From DAOTZU01 sp034433995 (lineage in GTDB: Bacteria; Chloroflexota; Anaerolineae; UBA1429), in NCBI GenBank assembly GCA_034433995.1, contig DAOTZU010000111.1, positions 1-13,933 on the forward strand: a stretch of DNA of 13,933 nt. The letters are read 5' to 3'. The notes under the pieces are model-generated. The model was not told the DNA's origin, did not search any database, and saw only the letters and a list, made by a program, of their open reading frames with translations. This document shows, in pieces, positions 7,020 through 13,933 of the stretch (its first letter is position 1; the number at the start of each line of letters is the position of its first letter). The translations under genes were made by a program, and so were the position numbers.

Positions 7020-7913
7020 TCATCCTTGGGGGCTGCGGAAAGGGCGCCGGAGCGACGCGGCCAGTTGACGCAGCTCCTCCTCCGTGAGTTCGCGCCAGGC
7101 GCCCGGCGGGAGATCACCCAGGGCGATGGGGCCGATGGCGATGCGGATGAGCCGCAAGGTGGGGTGGCCGACGGCTGCCGTCATGTGGCGCAGTTGGCGT
7201 TTGCGCCCCTCCCGCAAGACCACCCGCAGCCAGGCCGTGGGCACGCTCTTGCGGTAGCGGATCGGTTCCGAGCGAGGCCAGACCTGCGGCTCCTTCTCGC
7301 CAGTGAGCAGCTCCACCTCGGCCGGGCGGGTGCGTTCTCCCTTGATCCAAACCCCCCGGCGCAACGCCTCCAGCGCCTCCGGGCCGGGGATGCGCTCCAC
7401 CTGCACCAGATACGTCTTGGGGTGCTCGTAGCGGGGATGGGTGAGCCGGTGGAGGAGCCAGCCATCGTCGGTGAGGAGCAAAAGGCCCTCGCTATCATAA
7501 TCCAACCGACCGGCGGCGTACACATCGGGCACGGGAACGTAATCGGCCAGAGTCGCCTTGCCCTCTTGGCTGGTGAAACAGCTCAACACCTGATAGGGCT
7601 TGTGCACCACAAGGTAGCGGCAGGTTTGCGGCGGGGGGATGGGCCGGCCATCCACGGTGATGAGGTCGCGTCCAGGGAAGGCGCGGGCGCCGGGGTCGCG
7701 GACGAGGCAATCGTTGCGCGCCACCCTGCCGGCGCGCACGAGGCGGACACACTCCTCCAGCGGGCCACATCCGGCGGCAGCCAGGATCAAGGGAATCCGC
7801 TGCGCGCCGGCCACCCGGCTGATGCGCTGGGGTGGGCCGGAGGGATTGTTTTTCTGCTCCATGCTAGGTTGCTTCGTCCCTCGCCGTCGAGGGCTGGGTG
7901 CATCCGGATCCAT
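7020..7913 (-). CDS. 23S rRNA pseudouridine synthase, RluE/RsuA family with S4-like domain
   Basis: This enzyme isomerises a uridine in rRNA to pseudouridine. An N-terminal S4-type RNA-binding domain (about 38-90: QRIPLILAAAG, VRLVRAGRV) precedes the catalytic domain, with YLVVHKPYQVLS (100-111) and the catalytic motif GRLDYDSEG (D138). The C-terminal part (PTAWLRVVLREGRKRQLRHM, then GHPTLRLIRIAIG and LPPGAWREL) resembles RluE most. E. coli RluE lacks an S4 domain, so exact target assignment is open (RluB, RluE or RluF-like). The first ATG at 7913 has only a weak GAGAG before it; an internal ATG at 7862 would drop 17 low-complexity residues and has no better ribosome site. Confidence 0.9.
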   Translation of the reverse strand: MDPDAPSPRRRGTKQPSMEQKNNPSGPPQRISRVAGAQRIPLILAAAGCGPLEECVRLVRAGRVARNDCLVRDPGARAFPGRDLITVDGRPIPPPQTCRYLVVHKPYQVLSCFTSQEGKATLADYVPVPDVYAAGRLDYDSEGLLLLTDDGWLLHRLTHPRYEHPKTYLVQVERIPGPEALEALRRGVWIKGERTRPAEVELLTGEKEPQVWPRSEPIRYRKSVPTAWLRVVLREGRKRQLRHMTAAVGHPTLRLIRIAIGPIALGDLPPGAWRELTEEELRQLAASLRRPFRSPQG

Positions 7914-8093
7914 GCTGCTCTCTGGGCTACACTCTGGCGGTACGAGGCTGGAAGATGTTATGCCGCACGCCGTGAGGCGTTTCTGCCTGGAGCCCCTCCC
8001 TCACGCTCAGCAAGGCAATGCGCGCTCGGAGTGTGCTTCTGAAGGCCCTCGGCGGTACCGATTTTATGTGGTTCCGCCCTCCACGACAAACGC
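7914..8093. other. Intergenic region between divergent rluE-like and glcD-type genes
   Basis: No gene is visible. It holds a small hairpin ACGCC-GTGA-GGCGT (7967-7980) and an imperfect inverted repeat GGCGGTACC / GGTTCCGCC (8051-8059 and 8070-8078, one mismatch) that ends 15 bp before the -35 box of the next gene and could be an operator. I could not place a convincing promoter for the minus-strand gene. Confidence 0.5.
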
Positions 8094-8121
8094 TTGACAA
8101 ATCTATTTCCCGCCCTATGAT
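8094..8121 (+). promoter_or_regulatory. Promoter of the GlcD-type oxidase gene
   Basis: A perfect TTGACA (8094-8099), 16-bp spacer and TATGAT (8116-8121). Start near 8129 leaves about 30 nt before the ATG at 8158, which has GAGAGG (8145-8150) at good spacing. Confidence 0.75.
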
Positions 8122-8157
8122 GCTGCTGACAACCAGCTCTAGGAGAGAGGTTTTCTC

Positions 8158-9555
8158 ATGTATGCGCGCGTGGACGCCGAGATCGCGGCACGGCTGGCCG
8201 CCATCGTGGGCCAAGCCAACATCTTGTTGGAACCGGCGGCCCTGGAGCCCTATGCCCACGACGAGACGCCCGACCTGCGGGCCTGGCCGGAGGTGGTGGT
8301 CAAGCCCGCCTCAACCCAGGAGGTGGCGGCCATCCTCAGATTGGCCAGCGAACGGTGCGTGCCCGTTACGCCCAGGGCCGGCGGGCAAGGGTTGAGCGGC
8401 GGCGCGGTGCCCGTCCATGGGGGCATCGTGCTCTCGGTGGAGCGGATGAACCGCATCCTGGAGATCGACCGGCGCAACCTGATGGCGGTGGTGGAGCCGG
8501 GGGTCATCACGGGCGACCTGCACCGCGCCGTGGAGGCCGAGGGGTTGTTCTATCCCGTGGACCCGGCCAGCCTCGACTCCTGTTGCCTGGGCGGCAATGT
8601 GGCCGAAGGGGCCGGCGGGCCGCGGGCGGTGAAATATGGCACCACCAAGGATTACGTCACGGGGTTGGAGGTGGTGCTGGCGGGCGGCGAGATCATCAAG
8701 CTCGGCGGCAAGCTGGTGAAGGACGTGGCCGGCTATAACCTGGTACAGCTCATGGTGGGTTCGGAGGGCACGCTGGGGGTGATCACCCAGATCACGCTGC
8801 GCCTATTGCCCTTGCCCAAGGCCCAGGTGGATCTGCTGGTGCCCTTTGACGATTTCCAGCAGGCCGCCGACACCGTCTCGGCCATCATCGCCCAATGCGT
8901 CGTCCCTGCCACCATCGAATTTATGGAGCGGGAGAGCGTCCAGGCCTGTCAGCGCCTCCTGCAGAAGGAGGTGCCCTTCAGCGATGCGGCAGCGCAGCTC
9001 TTGATCCAGCTCACCGGCCAGAGCCAAGAGGAGATGGAGGCCCAGATGGACGCCGTGGGCGAGATCTGCCTGGAGCACGGCGCGCTGGACGTCTTGGTGG
9101 CTGCCGACCGCCCCACCCGCGACCGGCTGTGGGAGGCGCGGCGGATGATTTTGGAGGCCTTGAAGCACGAAAGCCCCGTCCACCACACCGAGGATGTGGC
9201 CGTCCCCCGCGCCGAGATTCCGGCCCTCTTGCGGGGCATCCATGAATTGAGCGCCCGCCTGGGCCTGCGGGCGCTGTGCTTTGGCCACGCCGGCGATGGC
9301 AACGTCCACGTTAACCTGATGAAGGACGCGCTATCCCCCGAAGTCTGGGCGGAGAAGCTTCCCCTGGCACAGCAGGAGCTTTACGCCCTGACCCTTTCCC
9401 TGGGCGGCACCATCACCGGCGAGCACGGCATCGGCGCCATCCGCCAGGAGTACCTGCGCCAGGCCCTGGGCGAGACGACCATCGCCCTGATGCGCCGCAT
9501 CAAGGATGCCTTCGATCCGCAGCATATCCTCAATCCGGGGAAAATCCTGGCCTAA
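8158..9555 (+). CDS. FAD-linked 2-hydroxyacid dehydrogenase, GlcD / D-lactate dehydrogenase type
   Basis: A 465-residue flavoprotein of the VAO/PCMH family that oxidises a 2-hydroxy acid such as glycolate or D-lactate. The N-terminal FAD-binding domain shows RAGGQGLSGG (73-82), the pyrophosphate loop, then SLDSCCLGGNVAEGAGG and KYGTTKDYV, and GSEGTLGVIT. The C-terminal domain (FAD-oxidase C type) has HAGDGNVHVN (377 on) and GEHGIG (421-426) with the usual catalytic histidines. The length is normal for GlcD. No GlcE or FeS GlcF gene lies beside it, so partner subunits are elsewhere or it acts with another electron acceptor. The substrate cannot be decided from sequence. Confidence 0.9.
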   Translation: MYARVDAEIAARLAAIVGQANILLEPAALEPYAHDETPDLRAWPEVVVKPASTQEVAAILRLASERCVPVTPRAGGQGLSGGAVPVHGGIVLSVERMNRILEIDRRNLMAVVEPGVITGDLHRAVEAEGLFYPVDPASLDSCCLGGNVAEGAGGPRAVKYGTTKDYVTGLEVVLAGGEIIKLGGKLVKDVAGYNLVQLMVGSEGTLGVITQITLRLLPLPKAQVDLLVPFDDFQQAADTVSAIIAQCVVPATIEFMERESVQACQRLLQKEVPFSDAAAQLLIQLTGQSQEEMEAQMDAVGEICLEHGALDVLVAADRPTRDRLWEARRMILEALKHESPVHHTEDVAVPRAEIPALLRGIHELSARLGLRALCFGHAGDGNVHVNLMKDALSPEVWAEKLPLAQQELYALTLSLGGTITGEHGIGAIRQEYLRQALGETTIALMRRIKDAFDPQHILNPGKILA

Positions 9556-9568
9556 AGCGCAATAGCCG

Positions 9569-9603
9569 GCGAGCCAGAGACGATATGCTGGCCTCTGGCT
9601 CGC
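9569..9603. terminator. Bidirectional hairpin between convergent genes
   Basis: A perfect 11-bp stem, GCGAGCCAGAG (9569-9579) with CTCTGGCTCGC (9593-9603), has a 13-nt loop. It sits 13 bp after the oxidase stop and 11 bp from the end of the convergent gene. Neither side has a T run, so it is a structure-only terminator or 3' stabiliser. Confidence 0.55.
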
Positions 9604-9614
9604 TGCGGTGCAAC

Positions 9615-10424
9615 TTAACGCACGCTATCCCTCACCCCGCGCAGATAGCCAACGCTCTCCACCGTGCTGGTGACAAAATCCCCCTTGCCCTCGTATTCAC
9701 TCACCACGGCGCCGGCATAGCCCAGTGTTTTGAGCTTGCGCAGCAGGCCCACCAGGTCAATATCCCCTCGGCCGGCGGGGAAGAGCACCCATTCGCCGTT
9801 GATGAACTTGCCGTCTTTGACGTGGACGTTCACCACCTTGGGGGCGAGGAGGTCAAAGAAGCGGTGGGCCGTCTCAATGGAATGGCCGGCCCAGCAAAAG
9901 TTGCCCGTATCCAGGGTGATCCCCAAGAAGGGGCAGCCCACATCCTGCAGCAGGCTGTGCAGATAATCGCCGTGGTTGCAGAGCCGGCCGTGGTTCTCGA
10001 TGCCGATGGTCAGCCCCCAACCCTTGATCCGCTCCACCACGGCCTTGAACCCGGCCACCAGGCGGGGATAGAGGGCGTCCAGGGTGTAGCCCTCCAAGAC
10101 GTCACCGGCAAAGGCCCGCACCACCGGGATGCCCATCTGGCGGGCCACGGCGCAATAGCCCACGAACTGCTCCACCTCCTTGGCCAGGCCCTCGTCGGTG
10201 GGTTGGGCAAAGTTGGAATAGCCGCCGAGGCTGGTGACCTTCACGCCACTCGCGGCGATGGTTGCCTGGATGGCGGCGTAGTTGATGGGCGGCGCCCAGA
10301 GGTTCTGGTGCACCGTGGCCCGCCCGTTGAGCTCCAGGGCCTCAGCGCCGGCCAGCGCCGCCACCTGGAGCACCTCGCTCAGCGGGGAGCGGCTCATCCC
10401 CAGGGAGACGAAACCCACTTGCAT
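9615..10424 (-). CDS. Sugar phosphate isomerase/epimerase-like TIM-barrel protein
   Basis: A 269-residue protein of the xylose-isomerase-like TIM-barrel (AP endonuclease family 2) superfamily. Metal ligands can be aligned with those of ketose 3-epimerases: E143 (GIENHG), D172 (TLDTGN), H201 (VNVHVKD) and E243 (VVSEYEG). The motif FPAGRGDIDLVGLLRKL, common to inosose and keto-sugar isomerases, precedes the last strand. The start is firm: AAGGAGGT lies 7 nt before the ATG at 10424. It is downstream of the alpha-mannosidase gene on the same strand, 118 bp away, so a role in handling released sugar is plausible. Exact substrate is unknown. Confidence 0.85.
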   Translation of the reverse strand: MQVGFVSLGMSRSPLSEVLQVAALAGAEALELNGRATVHQNLWAPPINYAAIQATIAASGVKVTSLGGYSNFAQPTDEGLAKEVEQFVGYCAVARQMGIPVVRAFAGDVLEGYTLDALYPRLVAGFKAVVERIKGWGLTIGIENHGRLCNHGDYLHSLLQDVGCPFLGITLDTGNFCWAGHSIETAHRFFDLLAPKVVNVHVKDGKFINGEWVLFPAGRGDIDLVGLLRKLKTLGYAGAVVSEYEGKGDFVTSTVESVGYLRGVRDSVR

Positions 10425-10449
10425 CGTTCAGACCTCCTTAATTTTTTTT

Positions 10450-10523
10450 ACCACGGAGACACGGAGGGCACGGAGTTTTCCATTTAATTCTCTTTATTCT
10501 CCGTGTTCTCCGTGCCTCCGTGT
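10450..10523. repeat. Three-unit inverted repeat of CACGGAG
   Basis: The left arm carries CACGGAG three times (10452-10458, 10460-10466, 10469-10475). The right arm carries its complement CTCCGTG three times (10499-10505, 10508-10514, 10516-10522). Spacing is 8 then 9 on the left and 9 then 8 on the right, so the arms are mirror-symmetric around an AT-rich 23-nt loop. It resembles the CACGGAG/CACAGAG-type intergenic repeats seen in many unrelated bacterial genomes. It lies between the mannosidase stop and the ribosome site of the next gene. Confidence 0.85.
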
Positions 10524-10542
10524 TTCTCTCCTGCGAGATGGC

Positions 10543-13500
10543 TCAGGCCAAGAGGAGCTTCAGGGTCACGATTTTGTGCGCCCCCAGGGTCACCCCGCAG
10601 CCGTGAGTCTCCGCGGGGAGCGGCCCCATGGGCTCCTCCAGCACGTTCACCTGTTCCACGCGGCCCACGTTCCAGGCCCAGCGCAACCTGGCCTGGGCTT
10701 CTCTGCCGTGCATCTCCACCAAGCGCACAATGATCGCCCTCTCGCCCGATTGGGCCCATTTCACCGCCGTCACCATGACGTTGGGCGCGTCGCACTCTAA
10801 AAGGGCCACGTTGGGTTGGAGCGGCCCGGCGTGGGCGTCGGTCATGCAGGCGAGGAGCGGCTGGTTGAACTCGGCGGCGCGGCGGTCGCTCTGGGCGGCG
10901 CGCCAATCGCCGGCGTGGGGATAGAGGGCGTAGGCGAAGGATTGCAACCCTTGGTCCGGCAGGTTATCCGGCTCATAGGGGGCGCGCACCAGGGTCAACC
11001 CCAAGGTGGTGCCGTGGGCTTGATGGCCGTATTTAGCGTTGTTCAGCAGGGTCAGGCCGTACGCCTCGTCAGAGACATCGGCCCAACGCAGGGCGGGCAC
11101 CTCATCGCCGTCGGCCGTGCGCTCCAAGCCGGCGAAGGGCACCTCGAAGGTGGCCTTGGCCCCAGGACCGAGTCGCGGCTTGAAAATGGCCCGCAACATG
11201 GGCGCGTCCACGTCTTTGCCGCCGGCCTCGTGCCAATCCAAGTCGGTCTCGATATCCACCCGGCGCAGGCCGGCATAGAGCACGTAGCGCTGGGTGATGG
11301 AGGAATGCAGGAACTTGTGGGTCACGGCGATGACCGCCCGCACCGGGCCCTGCTCGACCAGCTCCACCTGCGCGCCGTGGATGAGGTTATCCACCCGGGT
11401 GATATCGCCGATGTTCCAGGCCGACATGGTGTGGGGTTGTTCCCAGAGGATCTGCAGGCGGTTGATCATCCCCGCCACCTCTTTGCGCTCCACGCCCCGC
11501 CAGCCGCTCATGGTATCTACCGGGCGCCCATGTTCCAGGTCGTAGAGGGTTTCGATGGCCCCGGAGGCGGGGTGCACGCGGAAGCGCAAAAACGCGTTCC
11601 GCAGAGTGGTCTCGCCCTCCACGGCCAGATCGCCGGTTGCCGCTTGTTCCGTGGGGCGATACACCCTGCAGCCCAGCGCGGGCACATCCCGGGCGATGAA
11701 GAGCAGCTCCTCCCCTGCCACCTGCACAGGCAACACCTGGCCGGCGTCATCCATCAGGGCCTGGGGGATGGCGCCGAAAGCGTCTTTGGGCAACCGCACC
11801 ACGTCGCTGCGGGGCCAGGCCAGGGGGTTCCAGACCACACAACGCGGCCCCGCGCCGGTGCCGGTATGCACCTGGAGGCTCAACTGCTGCGCGGCGGCCT
11901 CGCCGAGGGCTGTGGCCTGGGCCAGGGCCGGTTGCAGCCGCTGGGCGGCCTCGCGATAGGTGGCACCGATGGCGCAGCCGCAGAGGATATCGTGAAAATG
12001 ATGAAAGAGCACCGTGCGCCAGGTCTCGTCGAACACGTGAAGGGGATAGGCGGCGCCCGCCCAGGTGGCAGCCAGGGTGGTGAGGGCCTCGGCGGTGAGC
12101 AGGGCGTTCTCGCAGGAGCGGTTGAGCTTTTTGATATCGCCGTGGGTGGTGTAGCAGCCCTCGAAGGTGGTGTTCAGCTCGCCGCGGATGGTGGGCAGCT
12201 CGGCCCCCTTGACGGCGTCGTAGAAGGAGATGAGGTCGCTCATCTTGGCGCGGGGCAGGAGGGGCGTCTCATCCAACAAGCGGGCAGCCTCGATATCCCG
12301 CGCTGTGGCCCCGCCGCCGTGATCGCCCACGCCATACAGGAACAGGCCGCGTTTCAGGCCGTAGCGCTGGGCCAAATCCAGGGCGGGCGCCGCCACGCTG
12401 CGGGGTTCGATGACGCCGCCATAGCCCAAGGGGTCGTTGAAGGCCAGCACCCGCGAGCCATCCAACCCCTCCCACCAAAAGAGGGATTGACCCTTGCCGG
12501 CGCGGCAAAAATAGTAATATTCGATACCTGCCTGCTGCAAGAGCTGGGGCAAGGTGCCCGCGTGGCCAAAAGTATCCGGCTCCCAGCAGATGCGCGGGCG
12601 CACGCCCAACAGCTTTTGGATATAGGGCCGGGTCAATAGCAAGTGTCGCGCCAGCGATTCACCGCATTCCATGTTCAAGTCGCCCTCGACCCAGGTGCTG
12701 GCCGTCACCTCCCAGCGACCCTCGGCCACCCGCCGGCGCACCCGCTCCAACACCTCCGGATGGCGTTCCTCCATCGCCCGGTAGGTGGAGGCTTGGCTAT
12801 GGGAGAAATGAAAATCGGGGTAGCGCTCCATCAGCGCGTCCATGGTGAGGAAATCGCGCCGGATGACATCCACCGTCTCCTCCCAGGTCCAGAGCCAGTT
12901 CATGTCGATGTGGGAATGGGCCACCAGATGGGTGGTGTACGTCTTGGCCTCGGCGGCCAGGGGGGCCAGGGCCTCCCGCGCCCGCTCCACGCTGGCCCAC
13001 CAAGCGGTCCAAGCGTTTCGGGCCAGCGCGGCCAGGTCCAACGCCTGGGCAGCCTTGTTCCAGGCCATCTGCCAGGGCTCTTGGGCCTTGGGGCCATCGA
13101 AGGCCAGATAATGGGTGAAGGCCAACTGGTGCCTCACGGTCTCCAGGCGAAAGATGGCCTCCTCCAGGGCGCTCACCCGCGCCCGCTCGGCGATGCACAG
13201 CCCGAAACCATCGCCCTGGTGGGCATGGATGGTCACCTGGATCCTCTGGCCGGGGCGATAATTCTCGCTGAGCACCAGAGGCACGGCTCGGGTATCCAAC
13301 CAAGAGGGTTCGGCCGCCCGCTCCACGCCATCCACATACACCTCGCTGTGGATGGGCACCAGGATGGGCAGCTCGATCTGGGCACCGGCGATGGCGATCC
13401 CCTCGATGGATGCCGGAAAGGTGAAGGTACGTCGGAACCAGGCGTCGCCGGCGGCGCCCACCCAGGTGTAGTTCAGTCGCACCTGGGGCCAAGCATGGTC

Positions 13501-13623
13501 GTCAAAGTCGGGCCGTTGTGCGCCCGGCGCCTCGCCCTGGAAAAAGCGCCACTCCAGGGCGCTTTCGGCGGCCCGCAAGGCCTCGATCTTGTGCTGTATG
13601 GCTTGTGCGATCTCCTGGATCAT
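10543..13623 (-). CDS. Alpha-mannosidase, glycoside hydrolase family 38
   Basis: A 1026-residue retaining alpha-mannosidase of family GH38 that releases mannose from oligosaccharides. Start at 13623 has AAGGAG 6 nt upstream. An N-terminal beta region (about 1-220, QVRLNYTWVGAAGDAWFRRTF, YVDGVERA) precedes the catalytic barrel. The barrel has the zinc motif HSHIDMNWLW (H236, D240), the nucleophile segment WEPDTFGHAG (D350), and GVGDHGGGAT (H435). The C-terminal part is the usual beta-sandwich half. No signal peptide is visible, so action is cytoplasmic on imported glycans. It heads a two-gene unit with the isomerase-like gene and is divergent from the aldehyde oxidoreductase gene. Confidence 0.93.
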   Translation of the reverse strand: MIQEIAQAIQHKIEALRAAESALEWRFFQGEAPGAQRPDFDDHAWPQVRLNYTWVGAAGDAWFRRTFTFPASIEGIAIAGAQIELPILVPIHSEVYVDGVERAAEPSWLDTRAVPLVLSENYRPGQRIQVTIHAHQGDGFGLCIAERARVSALEEAIFRLETVRHQLAFTHYLAFDGPKAQEPWQMAWNKAAQALDLAALARNAWTAWWASVERAREALAPLAAEAKTYTTHLVAHSHIDMNWLWTWEETVDVIRRDFLTMDALMERYPDFHFSHSQASTYRAMEERHPEVLERVRRRVAEGRWEVTASTWVEGDLNMECGESLARHLLLTRPYIQKLLGVRPRICWEPDTFGHAGTLPQLLQQAGIEYYYFCRAGKGQSLFWWEGLDGSRVLAFNDPLGYGGVIEPRSVAAPALDLAQRYGLKRGLFLYGVGDHGGGATARDIEAARLLDETPLLPRAKMSDLISFYDAVKGAELPTIRGELNTTFEGCYTTHGDIKKLNRSCENALLTAEALTTLAATWAGAAYPLHVFDETWRTVLFHHFHDILCGCAIGATYREAAQRLQPALAQATALGEAAAQQLSLQVHTGTGAGPRCVVWNPLAWPRSDVVRLPKDAFGAIPQALMDDAGQVLPVQVAGEELLFIARDVPALGCRVYRPTEQAATGDLAVEGETTLRNAFLRFRVHPASGAIETLYDLEHGRPVDTMSGWRGVERKEVAGMINRLQILWEQPHTMSAWNIGDITRVDNLIHGAQVELVEQGPVRAVIAVTHKFLHSSITQRYVLYAGLRRVDIETDLDWHEAGGKDVDAPMLRAIFKPRLGPGAKATFEVPFAGLERTADGDEVPALRWADVSDEAYGLTLLNNAKYGHQAHGTTLGLTLVRAPYEPDNLPDQGLQSFAYALYPHAGDWRAAQSDRRAAEFNQPLLACMTDAHAGPLQPNVALLECDAPNVMVTAVKWAQSGERAIIVRLVEMHGREAQARLRWAWNVGRVEQVNVLEEPMGPLPAETHGCGVTLGAHKIVTLKLLLA

Positions 13624-13661
13624 GCTAAACTCCTTTTCAAAGGGTGGGGTCTCAGGGGCAC

Positions 13662-13690
13662 ATCATACCCCGCATCCCATCGCCAGGCAA
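13662..13690 (-). promoter_or_regulatory. Promoter of the mannosidase unit
   Basis: On the minus strand, TTGCCT (13690-13685), 17-bp spacer and TATGAT (13667-13662). Start near 13655 gives a leader of about 30 nt to the ATG at 13623. Confidence 0.5.
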
Positions 13691-13724
13691 GTGTGGGTAG
13701 CGGGCGGCCGGGCGGCTTTTTCCC

Positions 13725-13753
13725 TTGCACAGCGTGTGTCCTTGCACTATATT
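13725..13753 (+). promoter_or_regulatory. Promoter of the aldehyde oxidoreductase gene
   Basis: TTGCAC (13725-13730), 17-bp spacer and TATATT (13748-13753). The octamer CCTTGCAC occurs twice, at 13723-13730 covering the -35 and at 13740-13747 abutting the -10, a layout that could bind a dimeric regulator. Confidence 0.55.
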
Positions 13754-13781
13754 TGGGCGCAAGGTGATGCAGATCTGCCTT

Positions 13782-13812
13782 CCTCTCCCTTGAGGGAGAG
13801 GTTAGGTGAGGG
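13782..13812. repeat. Palindromic dispersed-type repeat in the leader
   Basis: CCTCTCCC (13782-13789) and GGGAGAGG (13794-13801) form a perfect 8-bp hairpin with a TTGA loop, followed by TTAGGTGAGGG. This consensus (CTCTCCC...GGGAGAGG then GGTGAGGG) is familiar as an intergenic repeat in many GC-rich bacteria. It would lie in the 5' leader of the aldehyde oxidoreductase transcript, 20 nt before its ribosome site. Confidence 0.7.
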
Positions 13813-13835
13813 AGACTGTTAAGGAGGGAAAACAC

Positions 13836-13933
13836 ATGCCATTCGGTTACATGGGCAGGATTCTCCATGTGGATCTCACCACGGGCAAGCTGGAGGTGGA
13901 GCAGCCTCCAGAGCTCTTTTATCGCACCTACAT
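13836..13933 (+). CDS. Aldehyde:ferredoxin oxidoreductase, N-terminal fragment (partial)
   Basis: The first 32 codons of a gene cut by the right edge. AAGGAGG (13821-13827) lies 8 nt before the ATG. The peptide GYMGRILHVDLTTGKLEVE matches the characteristic N-terminal beta strands of the AOR family of tungsten-bispterin enzymes, which oxidise aldehydes to carboxylic acids with ferredoxin as acceptor in anaerobes. The cofactor-binding and FeS cysteines are beyond the window, so AOR, FOR or benzoyl-CoA-reductase-type subgroups cannot be separated. Confidence 0.85.
   Translation, partial: MPFGYMGRILHVDLTTGKLEVEQPPELFYRTY

Noticed and set aside
9585..10487. A 300-codon plus-strand frame ending in HGDTEGTEFSI
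   Set aside because: It is antisense to the isomerase-like gene, and its end is the translation of the CACGGAG repeat, a known source of spurious peptides.
10816..12639. A 607-codon open frame on the plus strand opposite the mannosidase gene
   Set aside because: It is the codon-bias shadow of a complete GH38 enzyme, has no ribosome site, and shows no domain motifs.

Overview
The window is a GC-rich bacterial chromosomal segment with housekeeping genes, small membrane proteins and a carbohydrate/oxidoreductase block. The source is probably an environmental anaerobe, perhaps in the Chloroflexota. That guess rests on general gene flavour (tungsten aldehyde oxidoreductase, stand-alone GlcD, GH38 mannosidase next to a sugar-isomerase-like TIM barrel, tRNA genes without encoded CCA) and is not proven. 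There are no phage, CRISPR, transposase or defence genes. Most long overlapping frames opposite leuS and the mannosidase are codon-bias shadows.

Left part (1-3715): the tail of a DUF692/MNIO-like protein, then a strong sigma70-type promoter driving two tandem tRNA-Ala genes (anticodons CGC and GGC). A structured leader of about 260 nt follows, ending in a rho-independent terminator, and then leucyl-tRNA synthetase (leuS). The leader holds a 32-codon ORF with TTA and CTA leucine codons. A 9-bp pairing within it is mutually exclusive with the terminator, so it is a candidate leucine attenuator of leuS. LeuRS itself carries an insertion of roughly 110 residues next to its editing domain.

Middle (3716-8157): a SlyD-type FKBP isomerase with a Cys-rich tail is divergent from a DHDPS/NAL-family lyase whose active-site motif differs from true DapA. 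Next come a YhfC-family membrane protein (minus), a short plus-strand unit of a 53-residue membrane protein and a VanZ-like protein, and an RluE/RsuA-type rRNA pseudouridine synthase (minus).

Right part (8158-13933): an FAD-linked GlcD-type oxidase on the plus strand converges on a minus-strand pair. That pair is a GH38 alpha-mannosidase followed by a sugar isomerase/epimerase-like TIM-barrel protein, which suggests glycan breakdown and use of the released sugar. Their 118-bp gap holds a three-unit inverted repeat of CACGGAG. At the right edge an aldehyde:ferredoxin oxidoreductase gene begins, divergent from the mannosidase. Its leader carries a second palindrome of a dispersed-repeat type. 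Promoters with readable -35/-10 boxes can be placed before most transcription units.
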